Shown here in pieces: positions 16,999 to 25,381 of a stretch of 64,000 nt of DNA. The stretch is from Catellatospora paridis (GTDB lineage: Bacteria > Actinomycetota > Actinomycetes > Mycobacteriales > Micromonosporaceae). The stretch lies in assembly GCF_009720365.1 (NCBI RefSeq), contig NZ_ML769317.1, positions 301,607 through 365,606 of the forward strand. The letters are read 5' to 3'. A program made the translations under genes and the position numbers. Numbering within the stretch: position 1 is the first letter of the stretch; each line of letters begins with the position of its first letter. The notes below the pieces were generated by a model, which had not been told where the DNA came from, ran no database searches, and saw only the letters and a list, made by a program, of their open reading frames with translations.

Positions 16999-18810
16999 GT
17001 GATAGCACCAATCTGGCTCGACGTACTCGACGAAACCGCCCGCCTCAGCGCGGCCCACGGCCGCACCGACCTGGTCGAGTCGGTGCAGCAGAAGCGCACC
17101 CAGCTGCTGGACCCCCGACTGCGTGTCCTCGTTTTGGGCGAGCCCAAACAGGGCAAGAGCCAGCTCATCAACGGCCTGCTCAACGCCCCGGCCTGCCCGG
17201 TCGGCGACGAACTCACCACCGTGCTGCCGACCGTCGTCACGCACGCCGAAAACCCGTCCGTCGCGCTCGTGCACACCCCGCCCGCCCGCAACCGCCCCGG
17301 CGGCACGATCACCGAACCGGACCGCACGCCCCTGCCGCTCGACCAGGTCGCGGCCGCGGTCGGCGGCAAGCTCGGCGGCCACCCCGGCGCGGCACACGTC
17401 GAGATCGGTCTGCCCCGGGCCCTGCTGGCCAGCGGCATGGTCCTCATCGACACTCCCGGCCTCGACGTGCTCGACCCGGCACAGCTCGACGCGCTGACCG
17501 CCTTCGCCCGCGCCGACATCGTCCTGGTCGCCTCCGACGTCAACAGCGAACTGTCACCGTCGGAGATCTCGACCATCGGGCACCTCGCCCAGTCGCACGC
17601 GCGGGTCGCCCTGGTGCTCACCAAAATCGACCTGTCGCCGCGGTGGCGTGACGTCGCCGAGCAGTCCCGCCGCCGCCTGGCCGCGATCGGGGTGCGCCCC
17701 GCGGTCATTCCCGTCTCCGCCGACCTGCGGCTGCGGGCCGCGGGCAGCAACGACAGCACCGTCAACGCCGAATCGGGGTTCCCCGCACTGCTCGCGCGCC
17801 TCAACACCGACCGGGCCGCCAAGACCGACGAACTGGCCCGGGCCGCCGTCGGGCAACTCACCCGCACCGTCATCGAGCAGTTGGCCGCACCGCTGCGCAC
17901 CGAGCCGCCCGAGGCGCAACCGGCGCCGGCCCCCGGGCCGATGTCACGGCTGCACGAGGCCCAACGCACCGTCGACGAGCTGCGCCGATGCTCCGTACGG
18001 TGGCAGCACACGCTCAACGACGAGATGGCCGACCTGCTCTCCGACCTTGAATACGACCTGCGCGACCGGACCCGCAAGATCCTGCGCAAGGTCGACGAGG
18101 TGTTCGACAAGGCCGACCCGCTGTCGGACTGGGACACCTTCGCCCAGTGGCTCGACGAGAACCTCCTCGAAGCCGACGAGGCCAACCACGGCTGGATGCT
18201 CCAGCGCTTCGACGTCATCAGCCGCCGCGTCGCCGAACACTTCCTGGCCTACGGCTACGGCGACGACACCGCGCCGCGCTGGTCGCCGACCTCCCGCGAC
18301 CACCTCACCGAGAACGTCCCGCTCATGGAGCAGCCCTACGTCGACAGGTTCACCTACGCCCAGAAGTTCTTCACGGGACTGCGCGGGTCCTACGGCGGCA
18401 TCCTCATCTTCGGCCTGGCCACGAGCCTGGCCGGCATGCCGCTGATCAACCCGGTCTCGCTCGGCGCCGGCGCCCTGTTCGGCGCAAAGACGGTCCTGGA
18501 CGAGAGCCGCGGGCTGCTCAAACGGCGGCAGGCCACGGTGAAGGCGGCCGCCCAGCGCCACGTCGACGACTTCTTCCTCCTGGTCAGCAAGGACTGCCGG
18601 GACATGGTGCGCCAGCTGCAGCGGCTGCTGCGCGACCACTACACGGCGCTCACCGAGCAACTGCAGCAGGAGATCGTCGAGTCCCTGCGCCGCGCCAAGC
18701 TGGCGGCCGACGCCGACGTCGCCGAACGTGACCAGCAGATGCGCCAGCTGGCAGTGCTGCAGGAGCAGGCCCGCCGGCTCGCCGCGGCACCCGCCGGAGC
18801 CCGGGCATGA
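16999..18810 (+). CDS. Dynamin-family GTPase (IniA-like)
   Basis: 603 residues, close to mycobacterial IniA (about 640). The G1 loop is GEPKQGKS (47-54), G3 is IDTPGLD near 150 and G4 is TKID near 208. Long helical segments follow. A hydrophobic stretch (ILIFGLATSLAGMPLINPVS, then LGAGALFGAK, about 470-500) could be the membrane-inserting paddle, and the C-terminus is a charged coiled coil. IniA is a bacterial dynamin-like protein that remodels membranes and is induced by cell-wall inhibitors. The GTG start lacks a ribosome-binding site and follows a candidate promoter. Its stop overlaps the next start by four bases (ATGA), implying coupled translation of the two GTPases, probably as a heteromeric pair. 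Confidence 0.9.
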   Translation: MIAPIWLDVLDETARLSAAHGRTDLVESVQQKRTQLLDPRLRVLVLGEPKQGKSQLINGLLNAPACPVGDELTTVLPTVVTHAENPSVALVHTPPARNRPGGTITEPDRTPLPLDQVAAAVGGKLGGHPGAAHVEIGLPRALLASGMVLIDTPGLDVLDPAQLDALTAFARADIVLVASDVNSELSPSEISTIGHLAQSHARVALVLTKIDLSPRWRDVAEQSRRRLAAIGVRPAVIPVSADLRLRAAGSNDSTVNAESGFPALLARLNTDRAAKTDELARAAVGQLTRTVIEQLAAPLRTEPPEAQPAPAPGPMSRLHEAQRTVDELRRCSVRWQHTLNDEMADLLSDLEYDLRDRTRKILRKVDEVFDKADPLSDWDTFAQWLDENLLEADEANHGWMLQRFDVISRRVAEHFLAYGYGDDTAPRWSPTSRDHLTENVPLMEQPYVDRFTYAQKFFTGLRGSYGGILIFGLATSLAGMPLINPVSLGAGALFGAKTVLDESRGLLKRRQATVKAAAQRHVDDFFLLVSKDCRDMVRQLQRLLRDHYTALTEQLQQEIVESLRRAKLAADADVAERDQQMRQLAVLQEQARRLAAAPAGARA

Positions 18811-20267
18811 GCCGCGACGCCCGCAGCCTCGACGACGCGGTGCGCCGACTCATGCAGGAGGCCTGGAACCTGAGCGGGGAGGACGGCCGCGCCGCGGCAC
18901 AGCTCGACCGCCTGTACGGCCGGCTCCAGGGGCCGCTGCACATCGCCGTCGTCGGGCCGGGCCGCTCCGGCAAGTCCACGGTGGTCAACGGGCTCATCGG
19001 AGACCAGGTCGCCCCGCTGCCGCTCGGCGACGGCCACGACGTCGTCACCTGGTACGCCGACGGGCCGCAACCGCACGTCACCGCATGGACCGCCGACGGC
19101 GCCGCCCGGGAACTGGCCACCACCCGCACCGCCCACGGCCTGCGGGTGGACCCGCGCACCACACGGCGCTCGGGGATCACCGACCTCAAGGTGGCCTGGC
19201 CGGCCCGCTCACTGCGGCACCTGACCCTCGTCGACACCCCTGGCGCCGACCCCGCCGACGACGGACACCGTGCCGCGGCCGAGCCAGCCGTCGGCGAGGC
19301 CGATGCGATCCTCTACGCCAGCCCGGAGATCCGGGGCACCGACCTGCAGCTCCTCCAGAACGCCCAGCACGGCGCCGTCGCCACGGCGACACCCGTCAAC
19401 ACCGTCATCGTGCTGACCCACGCAGACCAGGTGGGCGGCGGCCGCATCGACGCGCTGCTCACCGCCCGCCAGCTCGCCCGGCGCCACCAGCGCGATCCCG
19501 CGGTCGCGGCGACGTGCGCGGGCGTCGTCGCCTACGGCGGCCTCGTCGCTCTCGCCGGCCGTACCCTGTCCGACGCCGACTTCACCGCCGTGGCCGCCAT
19601 CGCGGCAACACCACGCGACACCCAGGACGCGTGCCTGATGTCAGCCGACCGTTTCGCCGGCGACGACTGCCCGCTGCCGGTCGACCCCGACGTGCGGCGC
19701 GGGCTGCTCCACCGCCTCGGCATCCACGGCGTACGCCTGGCGGCGACGCTGGCCCGCACCGGCTGCGCCAGCCGAGCCGAACTCGCCGCCGAACTCGTCC
19801 GACGCAGCGGACTCGCCGAACTCCGCGAGGTCATCATGGGCTGCTTCGTCGAACGGCGTACGGTCCTCAAGGCGCGCACCGCGCTGGCGGGCCTGGAACG
19901 GCTGGCGGACCGCCTGCCCGGCCAGGACGGCGTCCACCTGCGCGCGCGGATCGAACAGCTGCTCGCCACCGCGCACGACTTCCGCGAACTGCGGCTGCTG
20001 GCGGCGATGCGCTCCGGGCAGGTCGCCTTCACCGCAGAGGCCGGCGCCGAAGCGCAGCGGCTCCTGGGCGGCAACGGCACCGACGCCGCGGTCCGGCTGG
20101 GCGCCGACCACGAACTGTCCGGCGGCGAGCTGCGGGACCTGACCGCCGACGCCATGCACCGCTGGCAGCAGCACGCGGAAGACCCGCGGCTGGACCTACA
20201 CCAGCGGCGGGCCGCAGCGGCCGTCGTACGCAGCTGCGAAGGCCTGCTGGTCGGCCTGGGCCGGTGA
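18807..20267 (+). CDS. Dynamin-family GTPase (IniC-like)
   Basis: 486 residues, almost the size of mycobacterial IniC (about 493). G1 is GPGRSGKST (50-58), G3 is VDTPGAD near 141 and G4 is LTHADQ near 205, where T/N-K-x-D is usual, so guanine recognition may be weakened. The C-terminal half is helical and lacks an obvious membrane segment. It starts inside the stop of the upstream dynamin (ATGA). A single small GTPase lacking the paddle next to one having it is typical of paired bacterial dynamins. It ends 25 bases before the convergent response regulator gene. Confidence 0.88.
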   Translation: MSRDARSLDDAVRRLMQEAWNLSGEDGRAAAQLDRLYGRLQGPLHIAVVGPGRSGKSTVVNGLIGDQVAPLPLGDGHDVVTWYADGPQPHVTAWTADGAARELATTRTAHGLRVDPRTTRRSGITDLKVAWPARSLRHLTLVDTPGADPADDGHRAAAEPAVGEADAILYASPEIRGTDLQLLQNAQHGAVATATPVNTVIVLTHADQVGGGRIDALLTARQLARRHQRDPAVAATCAGVVAYGGLVALAGRTLSDADFTAVAAIAATPRDTQDACLMSADRFAGDDCPLPVDPDVRRGLLHRLGIHGVRLAATLARTGCASRAELAAELVRRSGLAELREVIMGCFVERRTVLKARTALAGLERLADRLPGQDGVHLRARIEQLLATAHDFRELRLLAAMRSGQVAFTAEAGAEAQRLLGGNGTDAAVRLGADHELSGGELRDLTADAMHRWQQHAEDPRLDLHQRRAAAAVVRSCEGLLVGLGR

Positions 20268-20292
20268 CGACCTCGCCCGCGGGCCGTCGAAG

Positions 20293-20955
20293 TCAGCGCT
20301 CACGCGGCGTCACCAGGCCGCACTCGTAGGCGAAGACGACGAGCTGGGCGCGGTCGCGGGCGTGGAGCTTGGCCATCGCCCGGTTGACGTGGGTCTTCGC
20401 GGTCAGCGGGCTGATCACCATGTGCTCGGCGATCCGGTCGTTGGACAGCCCCCGCGCGACCAGGACGACGGCCTCACGTTCGCGGTTGGTCAGCCACTTC
20501 AGGCCGTCGCCGGCCCCGGTGCGCGGCGGCTCGGCGACGTACCGGTCGATCAGCCTGCGGGTGATCGACGGGGCGAGCAGCGCGTCGCCGCGCACGGCCA
20601 CCCGCACGGCATGCAGGAAGTCCTCGGGCTCGACGTCCTTGACCAGGAACCCGGCGGCACCGGCCCGCAGCGCGTCGAAGACGTACTCGTCCAGGCCGTA
20701 GTTGGTGAGGATGACGACGTGCACCCCGGCCAGGGCCGGGTCCGCTGCTATCCGCCGGGTCGCCTCGATGCCGTCGACGACCGGCATCTGGACGTCGATG
20801 AGCGCGACGTCCGGCAGGTGCCGCCTGGCGAGTTCCACGCCCCGCTCGCCGTCGGCGGCCTCGGCCACCACCTCGATGTCGTCCTCCGCGTCGAGCAGCG
20901 CGCGGAACCCGCTGCGGATGAGCGGCTGGTCGTCGACGAGCAGAACGCGGATCAT
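20293..20955 (-). CDS. NarL/LuxR-type response regulator
   Basis: 220 residues. The receiver domain has an acidic pair at Asp8/Asp9 and the phospho-acceptor Asp54 (ALIDVQMP). The LuxR helix-turn-helix at about 150-210 reads WLTNREREAVVLVARGLSND, with AKTHVNRAMAKL. It is translationally coupled to the histidine kinase upstream (ATGA overlap at 20952-20955). Its targets are unknown. The divergent DUF6223-type gene at 22311 is one candidate. Confidence 0.93.
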   Translation of the reverse strand: MIRVLLVDDQPLIRSGFRALLDAEDDIEVVAEAADGERGVELARRHLPDVALIDVQMPVVDGIEATRRIAADPALAGVHVVILTNYGLDEYVFDALRAGAAGFLVKDVEPEDFLHAVRVAVRGDALLAPSITRRLIDRYVAEPPRTGAGDGLKWLTNREREAVVLVARGLSNDRIAEHMVISPLTAKTHVNRAMAKLHARDRAQLVVFAYECGLVTPRER

Positions 20956-22082
20956 CGCGCTCGGTCCACCGGGAGCTCGGCGTGCACGGTGAAGCCGCCC
21001 TCGCCGCGCGGCTCCGCCCGCAGGCGGCCACCGAGGGCGGTGACCCGTTCCCGCATCCCGAGCAGCCCGACGCCGGGCGTCGGGGCGGTGTCCGCGACGG
21101 CGGCGCCGTCGTCGTCGACCTGTATCGCTAGGGAGCCCGGACGGTAGTCGATCCGGACCGAGGCCGTCGCGGCAGCGGCATGACGGGCGATGTTGGTCAG
21201 CGACTCCTGAACGATCCGGTACGCGGTCCGATCCACGGCGGCCGGCACGTCGTGCGGCCGACCGACGACCGTCAACGTCGCGTCCAGGCCGGTCGTGCGG
21301 GCCCGCTGCAGCAACGCCGGGACATGGTCGAGCCCGAGCGGCGGGGTCTTGCCGTCGTCACGCAGGGCCTCCAGGGTCGCTCGCAGCTCCCGGGCCGCCT
21401 CCCGGCCGGCCTCCTCGATCGCCAGCAGCGCCTCCGGCACCTGTTCACCACGTTTGCGAGCCAGGTGGACGGCGACCGCGGCCTGCACCTTGATGACCGA
21501 GATCTGGTGGGTGAGCGAATCATGCAGCTCCCGCGCGATGTGCAGCCGCTCCTCGTTGGCGCGCCGCAGCGCGGTCTCCTCCCGGGTGCGCTCGGCTTCG
21601 TCCGCCCGCCGCTCGGCCTGCCGCAGCGCTTCGCCGGCGGCGCCGGCAGCCACCAGCCACGCGATCTCCAGGGCACCGCGCGAGCGGGCGAGCGCTTCAC
21701 CGACGGGCGTGTCCGGCGACAGGGCGACAACCGCGAGCGGAAGCGCGGCCAGCACCGTCACCGCCGACACGACCGTGACGATCCGGTGACCCGCGCGCAC
21801 GGCTGCGTACACCGCGAACAGGAACGCGACGGCCGGCACGTCGAAACCGAGCGCCTGATGCCCGACCGCGCACAGCCCGGTGACGACCAGGACGGCGACC
21901 GGAGCCCGGCGGCGCGCGACCAGCGCCAGGCCGCCGGCCGCCAGCAGCACGTAGCCGAGCAGGTCGAGGCCGTCGGCGGAGCGCTGCCCGGGCAGGCCGG
22001 CGACCAGCAGGGTCACCGCGACGCAGACGGCGATCGCCCCGTCGGTGACACCGGCCGGAATCCGGAGCCGTTCGGTGCTCAT
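20952..22082 (-). CDS. Sensor histidine kinase (HisKA_3 type)
   Basis: 376 residues. Five or so hydrophobic helices occupy about residues 10-160. The dimerisation/phosphotransfer helix contains ARELHDSLTHQISVIKVQ, with the phosphorylated His in ELHDS. The HATPase domain has LTNIARHAAAA and a DDGAAV/GLLGMRERV pair of boxes. The sensor part is membrane-embedded with no large extracellular loop, so it probably senses the membrane. The start has TAGGGT ending 6 bases upstream and no ribosome-binding site, suggesting a leaderless transcript. It pairs with the NarL regulator downstream. Confidence 0.92.
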   Translation of the reverse strand: MSTERLRIPAGVTDGAIAVCVAVTLLVAGLPGQRSADGLDLLGYVLLAAGGLALVARRRAPVAVLVVTGLCAVGHQALGFDVPAVAFLFAVYAAVRAGHRIVTVVSAVTVLAALPLAVVALSPDTPVGEALARSRGALEIAWLVAAGAAGEALRQAERRADEAERTREETALRRANEERLHIARELHDSLTHQISVIKVQAAVAVHLARKRGEQVPEALLAIEEAGREAARELRATLEALRDDGKTPPLGLDHVPALLQRARTTGLDATLTVVGRPHDVPAAVDRTAYRIVQESLTNIARHAAAATASVRIDYRPGSLAIQVDDDGAAVADTAPTPGVGLLGMRERVTALGGRLRAEPRGEGGFTVHAELPVDRAR

Positions 22083-22310
22083 GGGCGCACCCTAACCGGA
22101 TCCTGCCGCGGGCGACTCCTCCCCGCAGACGAGCGGCCGCATACCGCACCCGCAGTACCCACCCGGCGGCTACGGCGGGCGCAGCAGCCGGATCCGGCCC
22201 CGGTGGCAGCGGGAATCGCCTCCGTACGCACGACGACCGGCCGCCCGCACCGCGACATGCTCAGGTGACGTCCGAACCTCGGAAGCCGGACGCACGAAGG
22301 AGGAGCGGAA

Positions 22311-22754
22311 ATGAACACCTCGAGAGCCCTGACGCCGGTCCGGCTGGTGCTCACCGTCGCCGCAGCCGCCCTGGCCGGCGGCTTCGCCCTTGCCGCGCCG
22401 GCGGCCGCGCACCTGTCGGCCCAGCCCGCCGCCGCGGACGTCTACACCATGAGCGCCGGGCGACTCGGCGCCAGCGTCGGCGGCCTGCTGGGGCTGGCCG
22501 GCATGATCATCGGTGGGCTGGCGCTGGCCCGCCCCACCGGCCGACTCGGCACCGCCACCGGGCGGTTGGGAGCCACCATGGCCCTGGCTGGAGGGCTGCT
22601 CAGTATCGCCCTCGGCGGGCTGGTCGCGGTGACCTCCGACAGCGGCATCGGCACCGGCAACGGACGCGGCGGGGCCTACGTGGCCCTGGTAGTGGGACTG
22701 ATCGCCGTGATTCTCGGCGGGCTGGCCACGGCCCGCTCCCGCCGCACCGGCTGA
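22311..22754 (+). CDS. Small membrane protein, DUF6223-like
   Basis: 147 residues. The N-terminus has a signal-like helix (VLTVAAAALAGGFALAAPAA), and three more hydrophobic helices follow (SVGGLLGLAGMIIGGLALAR, MALAGGLLSIALGGLVAVTS, YVALVVGLIAVILGGLATAR). The pattern fits small actinobacterial proteins of the DUF6223 type; I recognise this from memory and cannot confirm it here. GGAGGA precedes the ATG. It diverges from the two-component system, and the function is unknown. Confidence 0.75.
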   Translation: MNTSRALTPVRLVLTVAAAALAGGFALAAPAAAHLSAQPAAADVYTMSAGRLGASVGGLLGLAGMIIGGLALARPTGRLGTATGRLGATMALAGGLLSIALGGLVAVTSDSGIGTGNGRGGAYVALVVGLIAVILGGLATARSRRTG

Positions 22755-22906
22755 CCCGGTCCGCGCCTCCTGGGTGCGGGACGACGCCCGGTCGCCAGCC
22801 AGGGTGTCGTTCCGCGCCTGAGATCGGCGCGCGTGGGGCGGCAGATGGATGGGCCGAGGGCCAGGCGAGGATCGGTCGAGCGGCGAGGACCTCGACGACC
22901 AGCGCG

Positions 22907-22935
22907 TGGACCGCACGACGTCCTACGACTAGCGT
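22907..22935 (+). promoter_or_regulatory. Candidate leaderless promoter
   Basis: TGGACC (22907-22912), a 17-base spacer and TAGCGT (22930-22935) precede the ATG at 22942 by six bases. No Shine-Dalgarno sequence is present. This arrangement suggests transcription starting at the A of the start codon. Confidence 0.45.
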
Positions 22936-22941
22936 GGCCGC

Positions 22942-23370
22942 ATGACGCGCAGGTGGGTACTCCCGATTCTCTTCGTGTTGATCGGGATTGCAGTGGCGGT
23001 GCGGCAGGTCAGCACCGGGTCGACCGGTGCCGGGGTGGCACTGGGGCTGGTTTTCGTGCTGCTCGCCGTGGGGCTGTCGCCGCTGGTCTTTCCCCGGTCG
23101 CTCGCCGCGGCCGAGGCACAGCGGCGCAGCGCGGTCGACGGCAGGCCGATCATCTACTGGCGGCCAGGTTGCCAGTTCTGCCTGCGGCTTCGTATCCGCC
23201 TGGGTCCTGCGGGCCGACGTGCGCACTGGGTCGACATCTGGCGCGACCCGGACGGCGCGGCGGCGGTGCGTGCCATCACCGGCGGTGACGAGACGGTGCC
23301 GACCGTCGTGGTCGCGGGGCAGCCGCACGTCAACCCCGACCCTGGCTGGCTGCGCGGACAGCTCGCCTGA
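22942..23370 (+). CDS. Membrane-anchored glutaredoxin-like protein
   Basis: 142 residues. Two N-terminal hydrophobic helices (about 5-20 and 29-47) are followed by a thioredoxin-fold domain with IIYWRPGCQFCLRLR; the active-site CQFC is a CxxC motif. TVPTVVV holds the cis-Pro, and GQPHVNPD follows. This is the actinobacterial glutaredoxin/mycoredoxin type, which reduces mixed disulfides with mycothiol. The membrane anchor suggests action at the cytoplasmic membrane face. The gene converges with the HAAS gene and ends in a shared hairpin. Confidence 0.82.
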   Translation: MTRRWVLPILFVLIGIAVAVRQVSTGSTGAGVALGLVFVLLAVGLSPLVFPRSLAAAEAQRRSAVDGRPIIYWRPGCQFCLRLRIRLGPAGRRAHWVDIWRDPDGAAAVRAITGGDETVPTVVVAGQPHVNPDPGWLRGQLA

Positions 23371-23387
23371 TCACCGGAAACGCGTGA

Positions 23388-23415
23388 CCGGCCGGGTGCT
23401 GTCGCACCCGGCCGG
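23388..23415. terminator. Bidirectional hairpin terminator
   Basis: Perfect 12-base arms (CCGGCCGGGTGC and complement) with a TGTC loop lie between the convergent stops of the glutaredoxin-like gene (23370) and the HAAS membrane gene (23421). It can act for both strands. Confidence 0.7.
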
Positions 23416-23420
23416 AGTTC

Positions 23421-24317
23421 TCAGCGTTGTGCGGGACTGTGCGGGTCGGAGCCGTGCGGGCGGAACATGGTGCGGGCCATGATGAGCAGCATCGCCAGGA
23501 GGCCGCCGAGCAGGGCGAGCCATGACCAGGCCCAGCCGACCGTGAAGGTCAGCACGACGAATCCGCCGAGCGCGGCGAGCCAGATGGCCGCGGTGTAGAT
23601 GCCGAACCGTGCTGCGGCGGCCGGATCGCCCGCGAACACGTCACCGATCTCCTGGTGTTCGCGCTGCATCCGGACCACCCACGGCTTGTGGCGGTTGGTC
23701 TGGGTCACGCCCAGGTAGGTGAACGCGACGGCGGCGGCGATCAGGAGCACGCCGGCGGCGACCAGCAGCCCCACCGGCCACTGCGGATAAGCGGCCGCCA
23801 CGCACCCGGCGCCCGCCAGGCCCGTCGTCGTGGCCGCGCCGTAGCCGAGCGCGCGGCCGACGGGCAGGGGATAGCTGGTGGTGGTCTCCTGGCGCAGCGC
23901 GTCGGCCACGATGACGCCGCCGGCCACCGCCAGCACCGCGACGGCGAGCGGCTGCCAGCCGGCCACCGCCGTGTCCAGCACGGACCAGGCCAGGACGGCC
24001 AGCGCCGCCGCTGCCGGCAACGACAGCAGCAGGGTCCGGATGACGTACGCCGGTCGCGGCCGGACCCGCTGGTCGAGCCATGCCGGCGCGGACGGCGTCG
24101 CGGCGGCCTCCGTCACGATCGACCGGATGTCGCCCAGTTCGGCCATCGCGCGCTGCGCGCAGACGTCGCGGCTGACGCCGGACCGTTCGAGTTCGGCCAT
24201 CCGGGCGACCAGGTTGGCGCGCATCTCCTCTTTGAGATCACGCGCTTCGGGGGTCATGTCGATTCCGGCGAACGCCTCGTCGAGGAGGCGGTGGATCGCC
24301 AGGCTGTCGTCGGTCAT
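23421..24317 (-). CDS. HAAS-domain (permease prefix) multi-pass membrane protein
   Basis: 298 residues. The N-terminal cytoplasmic part (about 1-75, EARDLKEEMRANLVARMAEL) is the HAAS/permease-prefix domain found in membrane proteins next to PadR regulators. Six or so hydrophobic helices follow, with a basic loop NRHKPWVVRMQREHQEIGD in the middle. Such proteins are usually regulated by, and co-transcribed with, the PadR gene, as here (ATGA overlap at 24314-24317). The function is unknown; a membrane-stress role is assumed for the family. Confidence 0.85.
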   Translation of the reverse strand: MTDDSLAIHRLLDEAFAGIDMTPEARDLKEEMRANLVARMAELERSGVSRDVCAQRAMAELGDIRSIVTEAAATPSAPAWLDQRVRPRPAYVIRTLLLSLPAAAALAVLAWSVLDTAVAGWQPLAVAVLAVAGGVIVADALRQETTTSYPLPVGRALGYGAATTTGLAGAGCVAAAYPQWPVGLLVAAGVLLIAAAVAFTYLGVTQTNRHKPWVVRMQREHQEIGDVFAGDPAAAARFGIYTAAIWLAALGGFVVLTFTVGWAWSWLALLGGLLAMLLIMARTMFRPHGSDPHSPAQR

Positions 24318-24727
24318 TGCTGCCGCCTTCCGGGTCGCGTGGAGCCCGTGCGGGCTGCCTTGCCGAGATCGAGCAGGGTGTCGATGAGGCCTCGGGTGAT
24401 CTCCCAGGCTCCGACGTTGTCGTGGTACACGGCACGTCCCGCATCGGTGATGCGGTAGTACTTGCGGCGGCCGCCCTGGGTCTCGTCGCCCCAGTAGGCC
24501 TCGACCAGGCCGTCCTTGAGCAGGCGGCGGTAGCTCGCGTAGAGCGTCGCCTCCTTGATCTCGTAGGCGCCGCCGGTGGCGTCACGGATCGTCTTGAAGA
24601 TCTCGAAGCCGTAGCTCTCGCCCTGGCTCAGGACCGCCAACACGATCGTGTCGGTATGCCCTCGCAGGAGGTCGGCGGCGAACGCGTCGCTCGCCAGAAA
24701 GGTATCGCTGTCAGACTTCTCAGGCAC
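24314..24727 (-). CDS. PadR-family transcriptional regulator
   Basis: 137 residues from the GTG at 24727. The PadR winged helix is at about 15-90 (LRGHTDTIVLAVLSQGESYG, then EIKEATLYASYRRLLKDGLV), and the C-terminal helix GAWEITRGLIDTLLDL serves dimerisation. The frame is open to an ATG at 24772, but the -10-like TACAGT and an operator-like repeat lie inside that stretch, so I choose the GTG. TACAGT ends 7 bases before it, and there is no ribosome-binding site, indicating a leaderless mRNA. The protein probably represses its own operon with the HAAS gene. Confidence 0.88.
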   Translation of the reverse strand: MPEKSDSDTFLASDAFAADLLRGHTDTIVLAVLSQGESYGFEIFKTIRDATGGAYEIKEATLYASYRRLLKDGLVEAYWGDETQGGRRKYYRITDAGRAVYHDNVGAWEITRGLIDTLLDLGKAARTGSTRPGRRQQ

Positions 24728-24731
24728 GTTG

Positions 24732-24754
24732 AGTACTGTAACAGATAAAGTACT
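24732..24754. promoter_or_regulatory. PadR operator-like repeat over the promoter
   Basis: Two AGTACT hexamers, each self-complementary, lie at 24732-24737 and 24749-24754 with an 11-base spacer, forming an imperfect dyad. The proximal copy overlaps the -10-like TACAGT (24740-24735, minus strand). A repressor bound here would block the PadR/HAAS promoter. The assignment to PadR is inference. Confidence 0.5.
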
Positions 24755-24808
24755 GAAGGTGTGAGGTGTCATTCGCCTGTCCAGCGCAGGCTGTTGCCGG
24801 ACGTCACC

Positions 24809-25195
24809 TCACCGGGTGTCCCGGCGCAGCGGATGGTCGCCGGGGACCTCGACGAGCACGATGGCCACGCCGTCCGGGTCCTCGATCCACATCTCGTCCA
24901 GGCCCCACGGCTCGCGCCGCGGCTCGCGAACGATCACCGCGCCCACGGCCGCGAGCCGCTCGTGCTCCGCCCGCAGGTCGCGGACCTGCAGCCAGATCCG
25001 GATCGGCCCGGTGGTCGCGCCGTCGGCCCGGCCGGACACCTCGAGCATCCCCTGGCCGAGGAAGAAGACCAGGCCGGGATCGTCGGGCGGCCCGAACTCG
25101 CGATACACCGCCAGCCCGAGCACGTCCCGGTAGAAGCGGCGGGACAGCTCGGGGTCGGCCGGGCGGAGCAGGATACGGCTGCTGAGAACCTCCAT
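24809..25195 (-). CDS. VOC-family (glyoxalase/dioxygenase fold) protein
   Basis: 128 residues, one vicinal-oxygen-chelate domain with two beta-alpha-beta-beta-beta units (LLRPADPELSRRFYRDVLGL, then LQVRDLRAEHERLAAVGAVI). The ending WIEDPDGVAIVLVEVPG carries the usual C-terminal metal-side Glu. The substrate is unknown; members include glyoxalases, dioxygenases and resistance proteins. I start at the ATG at 25195; GATGAT lies six bases before it and no ribosome-binding site is seen. The frame is open 11 codons further upstream. Confidence 0.85.
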   Translation of the reverse strand: MEVLSSRILLRPADPELSRRFYRDVLGLAVYREFGPPDDPGLVFFLGQGMLEVSGRADGATTGPIRIWLQVRDLRAEHERLAAVGAVIVREPRREPWGLDEMWIEDPDGVAIVLVEVPGDHPLRRDTR

Positions 25196-25245
25196 GACCC
25201 GATCATCGCGCGACAGCGGCGCGGGCACCGGCAGCTCCGTATTAG

Positions 25246-25274
25246 TTGCACGTACCGACGAATGCGCATACGCT
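25246..25274 (+). promoter_or_regulatory. Candidate promoter of the GH5 gene
   Basis: TTGCAC (25246-25251), a 17-base spacer and TACGCT (25269-25274) form a good vegetative-type pair about 107 bases before the GH5 start. No carbohydrate-operator palindrome is evident around it. Confidence 0.5.
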
Positions 25275-25381
25275 GACCTCCGCGCGGAAACGAGTCAGGG
25301 CAGCGACCAGCGATCGGGCATACACGCCTGCGGGCATGACGCGATCCGCCCCTGTCCTGGGGCCTCCTCCAGAGGTAGGTC

